From positions 6,659,889-6,723,888 of the forward strand of contig OZ037772.1 in NCBI GenBank assembly GCA_964035545.1: a DNA stretch of 64,000 nt. Reading direction: 5' to 3'. Shown in pieces: positions 49,144-63,800 of the stretch (the first letter of the stretch is position 1; every line of letters begins with the position of its first letter). This DNA is from Bugula neritina. Lineage: Eukaryota; Bryozoa; Gymnolaemata; Cheilostomatida; Bugulidae. The notes beneath the pieces were generated by a model that saw nothing but the letters and a program-made list of their open reading frames with translations, did not search any database and was not told the DNA's origin. A program made the translations under genes and the position numbers.

Positions 49144-49190
49144 CTCTCTTTCTCTCTCTTTCTCTCTCTCTCTCTCTTTCTCTTTCTCTG
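49144..49190. repeat. CT microsatellite before T4
   Basis: (TC)n with T interruptions, about 100 bp upstream of the T4 start; it may double as the polypyrimidine tract of the 5'-UTR acceptor. Confidence 0.8.
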
Positions 49191-49290
49191 AATGTTGTTT
49201 ATTTTTCTCCTTGTGCCTGGCAAAAACTATATATTTTGCCTCAGAATTTTCCCCAACAAAATAAAAATTGTTTTATATTGCAAATTCAAG

Positions 49291-52200
49291 ATGGCTGCCC
49301 AGCAACTACCAGAATGGTATGAGTGTGGTTATTGTGTCTCTAGAAGGGATGGCATGAGAGATCCAAGAGAGCTGTCTTGTCAGCATGTATTCTGTTTGAG
49401 TTGTATTCAAGGACATTATAGTAAACATAAAACTGTGACATGCCCTACTTGTGGGTGAGTAGAAATTATCCAGCGTGTACTAGATTGATATTTTCTAAAT
49501 TCATCCAAGCAATTATTTTAAATTGTCTAAAATATCTTGAAGCTATTATAAATATGCAAGATACTGCACAAGCAAATCTTGAGTATTACCAGTTACATGT
49601 AGTGTGATCTCGAAACATGTAATGCAGTAAAAGCTTTACAATAATGATGGTGCTATGCTTTTCATATTTATTGTTAATAAAAAATATTCTGCACTTTTGA
49701 AGCCATGCTAATAGCATTAATTTCTATGATTTTATTGATGATGGTGGTCATGTATTCAAGTCCTGCCTAGAAGTTGTTGGTATATTTTTTGGTATTTTTC
49801 ACATAATGGAATGTCATGAATTATACTGGTAACATCATGGGCTGTAATGAAATTATTGCAGAGAAGTGTATGACTCACTGCAGTTTGAAGAATTACCGAA
49901 GGTTGTCATAGCAACTGGTGATTCTAGTACTCTGTACTGTACAGCTCATGGATGTCAAGGTCAAATGGCTACATGCTACTGTGTGAAGTGTGAAGTTATG
50001 TTCTGTACTCAACATCAACAGGTATATTATACCTCAACTACTGCATGTCCAAATTCCAAGGCCAGGAATCAGTACAATATTGTGTTACTTGTAAATATCT
50101 GTTTTATTTTTAACATCAACAGGTAAAATAATGCACGAGTAAATTTATAATAAATTTCTTAGATATTACACTCCAAAGCTATACACATGTACGCACACAC
50201 ACACACACGCACGCACGCGCACGCACACGCACGCACACGCACGCACACGCACGCACACGCACGCACACGCACACACACACACATACACACTTAAACACTT
50301 ACACTTACGCACACACACACCCACACCTAGTATATGAATTATACATGGTTGCTACACTTATGCACGCACACACATGCACACACACATGCATACACACATG
50401 CACACACACATGCATACACACATGCACACACACATGCATACACAGATGAACACACACACACGCACACACAGGCACACACACGCACACACACGCACACACA
50501 CGCACACACACGCACACACACGCACACACACGCACACACTTACACACACGTAGTATATGAATTATACACGATTGCTACACACATGCACACACACATGCAC
50601 ACACACATGCACACACACACACACACATACACACTTACACACGCACACACTTACACACTTACACACACACACCTAGTATATGAATTATACACGATTGCTA
50701 CACACATGCACACACACATGCACACACACTCATGCAGACATACAAATGCCCAAAGGCATGTATGAGGAGACATTTGCCTGTGAATGCAAGTATATGTATA
50801 TGTGCATTTGCATGTGCAAGTGTGTCTCAACTTTCTTTTACATTGTTTTATTTTCAAACTTTTGGATACTGCTTCAAATAAAAATATTGGAGTTATATGG
50901 TTATCTATTATGTTAGATTCCACTGAAATTTGATTTTAATTACAGGCACACAAAGCAATGTATGGTGAGTCTCACAAGGTAGTGGACATTGATGTCTACA
51001 AGAGATCACCTGCCAGCTACAATAAACCAACATGTGAAAATCATCAAGAAGTTTTAGTGAGAGCTTGTAAGAAATGTGACAAACTGATCTGCTTTGAGTG
51101 TGAGATTGACGGATATGACTGCACAGGTATGTAAAATAGTGTTCACATATATAACCGAAAAGTAAAATTGAAAGTATTGCTTCATGGTTGCAATACAGAG
51201 TACAATTTCACTGAATAAAAATAACAAAATCGCTATATTATAGTTTTTGCAGTTTATCTAAATAATATAAAATCATTATAAAAATAAAGTTGCAAGATTT
51301 TTTGTCATCTACTGATCTGTAGATGAACATTAGGTGTGTATTTTAGCTAAAAACAAATTGTGTTAGCAATGCAGTGTGTCTTTTGATTTAACAGTCATTT
51401 TGTGCCAACTTTCTATGAGCTCAGCAGTATAGTTGTGTAGATTTACAAGACTATTTGACAATAAGGTTTAATAAGGTTTAATAAGCCCTTTAGCCAAACT
51501 GATCTTTTATAATTTACTTTACAGTTATACTTAAATGAATAATCGATTACTTGATGTTTGCAAGTGAGTGATGAAAATTTATACTAGACACTTTCCTTTT
51601 ACGTTTTGCTGGGTGTCAAAATACTAAAAATGGAAATGCAGTATATATAGGGTGATGGGCTTTATTTGCTGTTTGTATGTGAATTTTGGCATTCAGTTTC
51701 TGATTGATTACTACATTCGGCATAATATTTTTTTTATAGATCAAGAAAAACATGATTTTAAATCTCTCACATCACTGAAAGAAGAGGTAAACACCTACTT
51801 TTCTACACAGCTGAAAGTAATTGCTGAAAAGATTACCAAGATATGTACTTTGGACAAGAAAGTTTGGAATGATCTTGACGATCAAGAACAAAAGTGTTCC
51901 GTTGTTATAAGAGAGATAGAGACAGTTAGAGATGAGATGGTGAGTGGTTAGTCAAAGTTTCTTTTTGTGATAGATTTTTAAATTACCAACATTTCTATAC
52001 ATGTACGTATCCTTAAATGATTAAACTTTAGAAAAAAATTTAGGTCAACATTAACAATGTGTAATAAATTTAATATCACTATCTTTCGAATTCATATATA
52101 TTGTCATTAGGTCGTTAAGATCCGTAATGGCTATATGCAGTTTCACACAAGTTTGGCTCACTAAACAAAGTGATAAATGAAGTATTTGTGATGGCATCTT

Positions 52201-55200
52201 TTGCACTTTTTAATAGATAACAATTAAAGTTGATATGTTCTTGAAAATTGATTACGATGATACTGTGTTCTAAAATTAGACAGCAACACTTATAAAATGC
52301 AAGAATAAAATAATGCTTCATACATATACTAAAACACAAAATTAACTTCTCACAACTAAGAAACTATTCCATGTTAGCCAATAAACTAAATTGAAAGTTT
52401 TGTGGGTGAAAACAAAAGTATATTCAGTGAACCCAAAGCAAACCTTTCTCACAAAACTCTTAGTTAAAACTAATCCAGAAATGTAAAAATTTAAATTGAA
52501 CATTTCCCCTCAAGAGATTTTGCATTTTTGCTAAATATGTTCAAACCAGATAGAAAGGCATGTGTAAATATTAAAATAATTATTTTTCACTAAATCAAAA
52601 TTTCCTGCAACTAAAACGCTTTTCTTTGAATTAATCAAAGTTTGTCATATAAAGTCTGAGCTTGAAACAAAGCTGAGATGTAATTAGGTCAAAATGCATT
52701 CATATAAATCAAGTAAATTGTTTTTTTGAATTCACATTATTTTGTTTACACAACAGCAATATTTTAGATAAAAATAATAACCAATGAGAGTCAAGAGCTG
52801 ATTGACAGAGTTGCAACCCACAAAGTCAAAGTGACCAATCAGGTGGAGGATTTTTACAACAAGCTGATGCTGAAGAAAGATGGGTTGGAGAAGACACAAG
52901 CTGAGGTACATCATCTGCTGAAAGATGGTCATGTGACTGAGAAGATCAGACAGAAGAAGAGAGTAACAGAAGAGCTAGAGAGACATGATGCAGATAAACT
53001 GGATGATTGTGAACTTGTTGATCCACCAACTGTAATAAATACAGGTTTGTGAAGTTTTCATTTGAAAATATCTTCTGACACTAAGTCCAACCTGTACAGA
53101 AAAATTGCTGACTATCTCAAAAAGATGGAAGGATAAAGGCAGGTAACAAGTGCTCTCCAAATGCAACCTGATTACTTTAAATAACTAATAAACAGAAAAC
53201 GTGCGTTGGTTATTTATAAAGAGCAATTTTAATCGATAACTTATTGGCAAGCAGAACTTGGTTGAAAACCTATTTGGAGTTTATTAGAGTACTAGTCTAA
53301 TCCACAAGGTGACTCCGCCACACCTCCTTACACACAATAAAGCACACCCAAGAAGAGTATGTTAACTTAGTTTTAAAATAAAACCCCTGAGCTTCCACTA
53401 GATACATCAAGAAAATATACCCCAAAAGAACAAATTTGACAGGTTTAATATGTGTTAACCTAGAAGATGGATAAATGTAAAGCCAGACGTTGGTACAATT
53501 AAACATAAAAGATTACTTATGGTAGTGTACAGTTTGCAAAACCTTATTGCATTGACAAATAACATGCAATTACGCTAGGTTTTCGACCAAAATGTGGATA
53601 TAGTACCTGTAGACCTCAGTGATAAATTTTCATTAGCCTCTCCTACACACCTGGTACTGTTTCTTGAAGACACTTTGATTTTATTTTTGGATTTCGTGTT
53701 GGTTTTTTTCAAATTCGATTGCTTATTGACAAACTGCAAGTCCACGCAAGATAGATAAGGGAAACCTTTTAGCTTTCACTGCCTTGCTGAAGCCACATTA
53801 TTGGTATATTAAAAGAATTTAGTCCAGCCAAATAAAACCTCACTTAATTGTACTAGAATTAAAATTTAAAAACCGTGTTTTAGATCTTTCTGTTCTTCAG
53901 AGCACTTGCTTTTTTGAGTTGTCAATATTTTTTTGCAAAGGTATAGACAAAAGTCTACCCATTTTTGGCCAATTTTACCTGAAAAATATATTTTTCAATC
54001 TCTGCCAAATATCTCAGCAGGAAAGCATGGTATTCGAATAAAACAAACACTGTAGGAAACCTGAGAAATATATTATGCTTTGCAAATTTTCTAATCTTTT
54101 CAATAGCTTTCATAGATTTTCTACAAGTTAGTGATTTATACACCGAAAATGGAAGATTTTTTCCTTAGTAGTCACCAATGCACAGCACTTTGCGCTTCAG
54201 TGAACACGTAGAGATAAGAAGATGGAATGTTGATAGCTGCATATTATTCATAGTGTAATCTCAGGCTAAACAATCACAAGTAGGCAACACACATGCCACC
54301 CACATAGCATTAACATAACAAGAACTTAAACTAGATTGTGAGCGAAATTTATGATATTCTCAGTGAGGATGCTCTAACTATCCTGTGCACTAATCATGTT
54401 TCAAAAATATGCCCATACGGGCGTATGGCCTAGAACAGTCTATTTTCTTCTAGGCCATACGGCGTATGGGACCGTATGGGTACCACTAAATCCCTGCATA
54501 CACATAGGCCTATACCTGACATGCATGTTATATATGCATGTACATACTAAATTAGACATATGTATATAATCTTTAGTAACTACAGGCATATATAAGCAAA
54601 AATATACAAAATTTGTAGCAATTACATCAGATGATTTTCTCATTTTCTTATTTATAGATTTATTCTAACCATCTTAACATCAAGAAATATTTTTGAAAAA
54701 ATAGAATATACTTTCTAAAAAAAATTGATTTCTAATAAACATTAAATGATAAACACTATTTAGCATTTTACAGGTCAAATCACAAGTAGACTGTCGAATG
54801 TCAGTCTAGTAACAGTTCCTTCTTCACTGACATTCATATCTGAACATGAGACAGATGGTGGGTGTTTCTCAGCCAATCACAGACAAGATGGTAAAATACT
54901 CATAGGTACTGGTAATGGAATACAGTTACTGAGTAGAGATGGTAATGAGCTTAGTGAACACAGTACAAGTGAGAAGATAGTAACAGGAATAATTGAGGCT
55001 CCTCAGAATGTCTTTATTTTACACAGAGAAGGTGACATAGATAAGGTAAAGATGTGTTTAACTGGTGACATCACGAAGAGAAAACAACTGTTTCAGTTTG
55101 ATAGAACAAGTACTGATGAAGCAGTAATGGCAGTCTCCGACAGATATGTTGTGGTGAATCATTCAGATACTAAACAGCTGATTCTCTATGACTTCATCAC

Positions 55201-55880
55201 TAAACAGACAGAGACTATTCATCCTGATGTGTATCCAGTTGGTCTACACTTTCTACCAGATGGTCATCTGCTAGGAGTTGGTGGAGGTAAACTGATAAAG
55301 TACAAAGTAGAGAATGGAGAGCTGACTACAGTCTGGACATGTGATGGTGTAAAATGTGGATACAGCGTCTGTAATGATTCTACTGGGCTCATCTATGTTT
55401 CTGGATTGAACTTGAAGTTGCTTTACATCATTTCTCCATCAGGTGCTGTTGCTTAAGCATGTGTATACTTCGAGTGGAAAACTCTAAATATAATTTCAGA
55501 GTTTATCAAAAGTGTTAGAAATGTCGAAGATTATTAGCAAAACCTATATTGAAAGTTTTTGAAATACTTTCTCCATAATATAGTCACACTGCTGAAATCT
55601 ATTTTTGGGTACCCCCACATTTTTCATATAATTCACAAATCTTGTCTATAAATTATGAAGTAAATTGCTTGCACTTTGATATTTTTTTATAAACTTTCCA
55701 GTTAAGTTTGTTTTCATTGCAGTGTATATTTGCATATATTAAACAGGTGTTCTTCTCAAGAAACTGACTCATGATAAGTTACCAACTGAATTTGGTGGAA
55801 TACCGAGTATCAGAGATGGAATACTGGCTGTACCTGGTTGGGAAGAAAAGAAGTTGTATCTTTTTAAAATAGAAACCTAA
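49291..55880 (+). CDS. TRIM-like gene T4: complete, canonical RING
   Basis: Exons: 49291-49454, 49862-50021, 50946-51126, 51740-51939, 52768-53044, 54774-55442, 55747-55880 (TAA), predicting 594 residues. The RING ends CPTCG, the standard CPxC spacing, two codons shorter than in T2 and T3. B-box-1-like unit has [17 protein letters not shown]...CTQHQQ. B-box 2 has [20 protein letters not shown]. Coiled coil A and B, propeller and a KIET-type last exon follow. All seven exons are open with matching phases, so this is the best intact gene in the window. Intron 2 holds a long CA minisatellite and intron 5 an insertion with a hairpin. Family role: E3 ubiquitin ligase with a propeller recognition domain; ligand unknown. 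Confidence 0.9.
50189..50735. repeat. CA/CACACG/CACATG minisatellite in T4 intron 2
   Basis: Over 500 bp of ACACACGC and ACACATGC repeats. A unit containing TAGTATATGAATTATACA and GATTGCTACAC recurs three times (about 50328, 50551, 50673), so part of the array grew by duplication of a larger unit. Cys/Val and His/Thr frames on both strands are artefacts. Confidence 0.92.
53045..54500. other. Intron 5 of T4, left part, not shared with paralogues
   Basis: Introns 5 of T1, T2 and T5 share their sequence; T4 diverges soon after the donor at 53045 and rejoins near 54520. No coding frame of substance and no transposase were seen. It may be an unidentified insertion. A strong hairpin lies near its end. 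Confidence 0.45.
54412..54470. repeat. Hairpin, arms of about 23 bp
   Basis: CCCATACGGGCGTATGGCCT followed by AGAA (54412-54435) pairs with TTCTAGGCCATACGGCGTATGGG (54448-54470, ends given in two parts: TTCTAGGCC and CGTATGGG) across a 12-nt loop, with few mismatches. A further CGTATGGGTA follows. Possibly the end of a foldback element. Confidence 0.7.
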
Positions 55881-56993
55881 GTAATGTGCTAAGCAAATGT
55901 TAAACTTGGTTGTCAATATGCTCTATATTTTACATTTTTATTCATATTGTTCAAAATTTGAATTTAACGGCATAATTGGTTGCTCTTATAACTATATATT
56001 CTGAATGATTTGGCTTTTCACAAGTCTAATGACATTCTTTAAACATTCCCTATGAGTGTAATTTTATCAACTCGCGAGAAACATTTTTAATACGATTCTT
56101 GCCACAAATACTTATCATTTTTTGACTGATAACGGCACATTCAATAATATCTAATAGTTATATTTGCCATATTGCCTTTTATAGTTAGTTGAGTTTAATC
56201 AGAGTCAGTTACCAGAATAATTATGTCTTTAATACATCCCTGCTTTTGCAAATGTTATATTATATTATATAACTAAACTATTATGCAAAAGTTGCTTGTT
56301 TAGCAAAACATCGAAGCATGTACTGCACATATAATATTTTATTAATAATAAAAAGTATTTCTATATATAGAATTTATAATAATTTACTTTCCAACTGAAG
56401 TTGAAGGTTTTTTCACAAAATCTTTTTTAAATATTTGATGAAATGTAATAAGAAATAAAACACAAAAGCTAGATATGTTGCCATTAATTGTTTTTATCAA
56501 GCTAGCTAAAGCTATAGTATGTGTTTGCAAATAGTTCTTGTTTTACCTTATATAGTAGATAGAATGTTTGCAACTGTTTATTGCTGCATGGAAATATTTT
56601 TATTTGAATTCATAAAAGAAATTTATAAAAAATATATCATTTCAATACATGCTTATATTTAAACATGAAATACTAACAGTTTTATAATCTATAATATATA
56701 TGATTGCATACAATTAAATTAATTAATAATGAACTGGCATAGAAGTTTTTTTAAAATAATAACCAAGCGGTAAAAAGTGATAGGTTACTAATATGGAATG
56801 ATACAGTATAAAGTTTGATGCTATTAATTTATATAACATATCACACAAAGAACACTAAGTAATTATCATTATGTTATATACAATTGCATTTATAACTTCA
56901 TAATTTATAACATGCTATATTTTTGAAGGTTATATATAACTAACAACATTCAAACTAGTTGATTTATATTCAATAGTGCTAGAATTTTATTAC

Positions 56994-56995
<2 letters not shown>
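55881..56995 (+). other. 3' flank of T4 running into the upstream segment of T5
   Basis: The first 0.9 kb match the T1 and T2 flanks; from about 56700 the sequence matches 8240-8965, the segment before T2. No gene seen. Confidence 0.55.

Positions 56996-57035
<40 letters not shown>
56996..57035. repeat. (TA)n microsatellite
   Basis: Pure TA run absent from the paralogous position near 8600. Confidence 0.9.
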
Positions 57036-57039
<4 letters not shown>

Positions 57040-57390
57040 AGTTCCTATAACACATAAAATAACAAAATTGTGAGATGTTATTGTTGATTATAAAAAAAAA
57101 TTTTTCACACAGTCTGTACTCTAGGTTAGCAGAGCTTTTTATATAAGAAAAAATACAGTGTACATTATGTGTACATGATGTTGTTAAACCATTCTTATAT
57201 AAAGCAGTTATTTTTAGGTATATGATGACATATTAAAATTTAGGGTTAAAACGTGGTGTTCTATATTGATCATCACATGCTTAATGGATATATAACAAAA
57301 TTATTGATCACAAAAGACCAGAACCATATAAAGCAAGTTTGATATAAGAGGTTAACATTGATCAATAGACAGTTATGCATAAATTATTAA

Positions 57391-57550
<160 letters not shown>

Positions 57551-57802
57551 CTTAGAAAATAGATGTTTAATAACTTTAGGGTTTTACTCAAAATTAAATT
57601 TATAAAGAATAAAAATAAAAAGTACATTTTTACACACATGCAAACATATTATTGTATGAGATTGGAAAGTGGCCTAAATACTACCCAAAACAGATGAGAT
57701 TTATTTCATCAGTGACATAGCAAAATTAATTTTTTTTATACAAGATCGTTAAATTTATTTGCTCAACTTTTTTTTTGAAATCTCCCCACTAATGAACTTT
57801 AG

Positions 57803-60800
57803 AGAAGTGTGTGACTCACTGGAGTTTGAAGGTCTGCCAAAGGTTACCATAGCAGCTAGTGACTCTAATACTCTGTTCTGTACAGCTTGTGAATGTCAAG
57901 GTCAAATAGCTACATGTTACTGTGTGACATGCAAAAACAAGTTCTGTTCTCAGCATCAGCAGGTAAGAGAATATTCTCACTTTACTCCATTTTGTATATA
58001 TAGGGCACAGAAGAAATAGTATTTAAAAACTATTTATAGTGCATTTTGATAAAATATTTGAGGCTATGGTTATAATTTTGTAAAAATGTTGATAGGCCAT
58101 GTTAAAAATTAAAGTCCGGAATGTAACAGCAAATAAAGAAGTTTTTTATTTCCCATTTCACCTTTATAACAAAAATTGTTTACATAGAGAATTACTCTTG
58201 ACCGTTGTTTCAAAACTTATATTTAAACTGACTAAAGTTTTCAATATTCAAATCAGAGAATTTTTTTCTCTTCCAAATGTATAAGAGTTATATTTTAACA
58301 ATAAGCAAAGTTAGGTTGAGTCCATCAAACAGCATTTTTTTCTGCTTATATATCTTTATTTAAATTCTTTGCATATCAGCTGAAACAAGTATCTTTTAGA
58401 TGAAATTTGTTTTTTAATTTTGTATGAAATGTTTAGCTTCTACAGCATATGATGCTTTAAGAGGTTTCAAGCAGAATACATCTTTGACAGAATTTGTTCT
58501 ATTATTGAACGTGCACTGAGTTATAGTAAGTCATTGACCGCACATGACAATTACGCAGTGCAAATTATACAATACACATAATGTGTCAAGTGATCATATA
58601 AGTATAGCACAGGCGTTAAAAAAAGAAGTTTGGTTTCTAACATCGTTACTAAAACTACCTCAGAAAATGTTATCTTATCATTCTAGGCACACAAAACACT
58701 TCACAATGATGTTCACAAAGTGGTGGACATTGACGTCTACAAGAGATCACCTGCTAGTTATGATAAGCCGACTTGTGAACATCATCAAGAAGTTCTAGTA
58801 AGAGCTTGTCAGAAATGTGACAGACTGATTTGCTTTGAGTGTGAGATTGATGCAGAAGACTGCACAGGTAATATTTGGTAATTCACTGTTGAAAAATTGT
58901 TTCTAAAGAACACTTTTCACTGAGGTGTATCACTACATTCACAAAACTTCGAATAGATCAGTACGGGTGCTGATATGTATGTATTTGTGATTGCAGTTTG
59001 TATTAACTTATAGTTCTGGCTTCAATAGGTGCAACTGCTTTCAAACTATGCAAAAAAAAAAAATTCCATAATTTGAAGCTTCAAATTGCAGTGATGCTTT
59101 AAACCACTCAGCTATCCTTTGTTTTCTAATGATAATATGACAAGTTTTCACATGAGCTTGTAAACACAAAATGATCAACAATTTAGTCCTCAAAGTAAAA
59201 ATGGTTTTGCTTATCTTTTAAGATCAGTCAGTATCTTTATGTATCCATGAGAATTTTTTAAATTTTTGAACACTTATTTTATTTATTCATTGATTATTAC
59301 TCTTAATCACTTGAACAAAGCTCATACACTGTCATTTTATAATTAAATAATATTTTCCAGTTTCAACATCTGACTGAACAAAAAATAACTCACCACTTGA
59401 GAGTCTATATTGTTGTTAATTGGTTATAGCAAATGTGGAGTTTATTCTAAACTATAATGTACAATGCAATGGGCTACGCAAATGTAAGATTAAACAACAA
59501 TTTAGTAAACGTATAACAGATAACTGCTGCCCGATCTTAATTTAATTAAATGATAATTGTGACTTACAATTTAAAATAACTTAGTACCCCGGAAAAGTTC
59601 CTATTGAATTTTGACTCAATAGAAAGTCAAGTTATTGTATGATCAATAAATCTGCAACAATATAACAAGGAAATATTTTATTTTGGTGCTTACCGAAAAC
59701 AAACTTTGCTTGGTGAAATTTACATATGTTCAATGCTTTAGACTGTTTTGAAACACTGCATTACGTAATCAAATCAAAACTTTAGATCAAGAAAGACATG
59801 AGTTTAAATCTCTTACATCACTGAAGGAAGAGGTGAACACCTACATTTCCAGTCAGCTGAAAGTAATTGTTGAAAATATTACCAAGATATGTTCTTTGGA
59901 CAAGAAGGTGTGGAATGATCTTGATGATCAAAAAGAGAAATGTTCATATGTCATAAGAGAGATAGAGACAATTAGAAATGAAATGGTGAGTTTGTCAGTT
60001 AACTGCCTTTCACATATCATTGCTTGTTTTAAGTCTCATCACAATCATCACAGAATTATTTACAGTATTCAATTAGCTAGTATTGAAATTGCCTGGAAAC
60101 CACAACCATCATCATAATTATTTTCATGTTTATGAGAGCAGTCAACAAACGAGTTGTATAGTAATTTTATAAATTAAATTATGGTTTGTTCAAAAAGGAA
60201 AATATTTCAAGACATGCAGAGTATGTATAATATCACATTAGTTTCTATTTTGAAAGTAATAAATAAGCAAAGGAATTATCTTTCAATCCGTTTCTGCTTT
60301 AAGTATCTTTTACAGAAAATCAGAAGTTACTTTCTTACAAGTGCTGCGGATGAAAATAAATTTAAGTTATTTAAGGTCCAAATATTTTTTAACACGACAG
60401 CTATATAATATTCCTATCTGAGTTTTAAATGTTTATATATTGGGCTCAAAAATTTCTGCTTTTAGATCCAAAGAATAACTAATGAGAGTCAAAAGCTGAT
60501 TGACAGAGTTATCAATCACAAAGAAGAAGTGACCAATCAGGTGGAAGATTTCTACAACAAGCTGATGCTGAAGAAAGATGGGTTGGAGAAAACACAAGCT
60601 GAGGTGCATCGTCTGCTGAAAGAGGGTCATGTGACTGAGAAGATCAGAGAAAAGAAGAGACTAGCCAAAGAGATGGAAAGGCACGATGTAGAAGATCTGG
60701 GTGATTGTAATCTCACTGATCTACCAACCCTAATAGAGACAGGTTTGTGATGTTTTTAATTGACAATCAAAGAACATCTGCCAATTAGTTGGATCTTTCA

Positions 60801-63800
60801 AAAAATGACTTGCAAAATATTCTCTCTCTCTTTCTCCCTCTCTCTCTCTCTCTTTCAGTCAGTCGATACAAATGTGAATGTTTCTCAATTGGTCTTAAAT
60901 TTGGGTGCAGTTCTTCACGCAACTCTGTTGTCAGTGGTCTAGCTGTTTCCAGGAACTCAAGTTGATTGATCTCCATTTCATATTCCTCTTAGCAACATCT
61001 GTAAGTCTGAGTCTAGGCCACCCTCTTTTCCTTTTGCGATCTTTCAGCTGAAAGTAGAGCAATTTTCTTGGTATAACCGGCTAGCTTCAATCATGTGCAC
61101 ATGGCTTACCCATCTCAGGTTCTTTTTTATAAGGATGTCAGCCATGCTTGGCAAGTTGTCACGTCTTAGTATTTCTTCATTCAGAACTTTGTCATACCAT
61201 TTTACAGCAAATGTCTCCAATTTGCCGTATCATGCAAGCGCTTAGCTTCTTCACCTGTATCCTTTATAATGTCTATGTTTCTGCTCCATACAGCAAACCT
61301 GAGAACATCATGAAGTGTTTTGTAGACTTTACACTTTACCCTTATGGATACACGTCTGCTGTTCTGAAGTCTCTGCTGCAATTTTCCGTAAGCCACACTT
61401 GCTTTGCCCAGTCTGTTCCGCAGCTCTTTATCTATTCTTGCCAAACAGGAAACAGTGCTTCCTAGATTAGTACAAGTACAGCTGGTTCATCATCTGTTTT
61501 AGTAACCTCTGGTTTATATGGAGAGTAAATAAGTTTGATTGGCTGGTACATGCATCTACCTTCTATAAATGTTGATTTTTTATATTAGTACCTATACATA
61601 CAAGATCTTATGTGAGCAGCGAAATACATTTACACACTGTATAAGCTGAAAGATCATTTAGCTATTTCTCTAAAAAGCTGCTATAGACCCACAACTGTTA
61701 GTCATTACATTTTATGTGTAGCCACTACTTCAAGACAACAGATTTTACTTTAAATCATGATGATAACTCACTTAACGGTTTGTTTATTGAAGTTGAAAAA
61801 TTAAATTATAAATAAATTATTATTCTTCCTTTGTATGACAAGCACCATAGTCATGCAGTCTGTTAATTTAATACTTTATAACAAACCATTACATGTATTA
61901 CTATGATGTACTATATATGTGCACACATATCACACATATGTACATGCATACACACACATACATATAATATTATACTGTATATACATAAATACATCACATG
62001 CATATATACATGTATGCATCTTATATTCACATATAACACACATAAATTGCACATATGAACATATATGATAATTATAGGAGTTACAGACATATAATATAAG
62101 CAAAAATGTACAAAACTTATAGAAATTGCATCAGATACCCATCTAATTTTCTTAGTTATAGGTTTTTGGTAACTATATCATAAAATCAGGAAAAATTTTT
62201 GAGCAAATAAATGCTTTCTATAATAAAAAATTATTTCTAAGGAACAAACTAAATTATTTACTCTATATATCATCTTACAGGTCAAAACACAAGTAGACTG
62301 CTGAACATCAGTCTGGTAACAGTTCCTTCTTCACTGACATTCATATCTGAACATGAGACAAGTGATTGGTGTTACTCAGCCAATCACAGACAAAATGGTG
62401 ACATACTCATAGGTATTGAAAATGGAATACAGTTACTGAGTAGAGATGGTAATGAGGTGAGTGAATACAGTACAAGTGAGAAGAGAGTAACAGGAGTGAT
62501 TGAGACTCCTCAGAATGTCTTCATTCTACACCGACAAAGTGACATAGATAAAGTAGACATGTGTTTAGCTGGTGACATCAGAAAGAGACAACAGTTGTTT
62601 CAGTTTGATAGAACAAGTAGTATTGTAGCATTCATGGCCGTCTCTGACAGATATGTTGTGGTGAGGAATCCAGATACTAAACAGCTGATCATCTATGACT
62701 TCATCACTAAACAGAAAGGGACTACTCGTCCTGATGTGCTTACACGTGGCATACACATTTTACCAGATGGTCATCTGCTAGGAGTTGGTGAAGATAAATT
62801 GAATAAGTACAAAGTAGAGAATGGAAAGCTGACTACAGTCTGGACATGTGATGGTTTAACAGATGGATACAGTGTCTGTACAGATTCTAATGGTCTCATC
62901 TATGTTTCTGGAAAATTCCTAAAATCAATTTATATCATTTCTTCATCAGGTACTGCTTGTAATAACAACCAATTAAGATATTTGATGTGGGAAATATAAA
63001 TATAAAACCTGGTGAAAGCTTCTGAATGTAGGGGCTGGCTGAATCAAAGTACATATTGAATATGAGTCATTTCACTTCATTTAGTACAAATCAGCAGATT
63101 GTGATTACCTAACATTAAAGTTTGTCCAAAATATATTAAAATTTACCATACATGATGTTTTGTGAACCAGTTCTAATTACATGCATAACAGAAAAGACTG
63201 AAAGAGGATTTCCCAACATTAAAGCAGCAGTCATTATTATATGCACTAAATGTTTTCTTTGTGCAATTGTCCCAAAAACTGTGACATTCGCAAATCCAAG
63301 CTACCTAAATAATTGGGAAAAAACATGGGAAATTAAGCAAAATTAAAAGCAACCTTGATTATTCATTTGTATTTATGAATAGGCTATTAGTTTTGAGTGC
63401 AAACCCATATATATACATAAATAGCAAATAAATTGGGAAAAATAGCTAAAAACTGGAGATTTCGAATCCCTAAACTTAATAAAATGACCCATATGAGGTT
63501 GGTGTGAACTCATCTTGTGAAGAATGTTAATTTTTTCAATATATTTTTTCTATGACATTATATGGGACTTTAGTGTATTCATTACTAATTGTTCTGTATT
63601 TATTTTACCTATGTTTGCCTATAGAAGCCTAATATAATGTTTTGCTTCACAGAGTATTGCTCATATATGTACAGCATATTATTTTCTTTTGTTATATTGT
63701 ACTTAGTGTAATTCAGCATCATCGTAGTATATTTCTTTATACGTGTGTATACATGTATTAAACAGGTGTTATCCTCAAGAAACTGACTCATAGTAAGCTG

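Noticed and set aside
50305-50765. Cys/Val and His/Thr repeat proteins
   Set aside because: Translations of the CA minisatellite in several frames.
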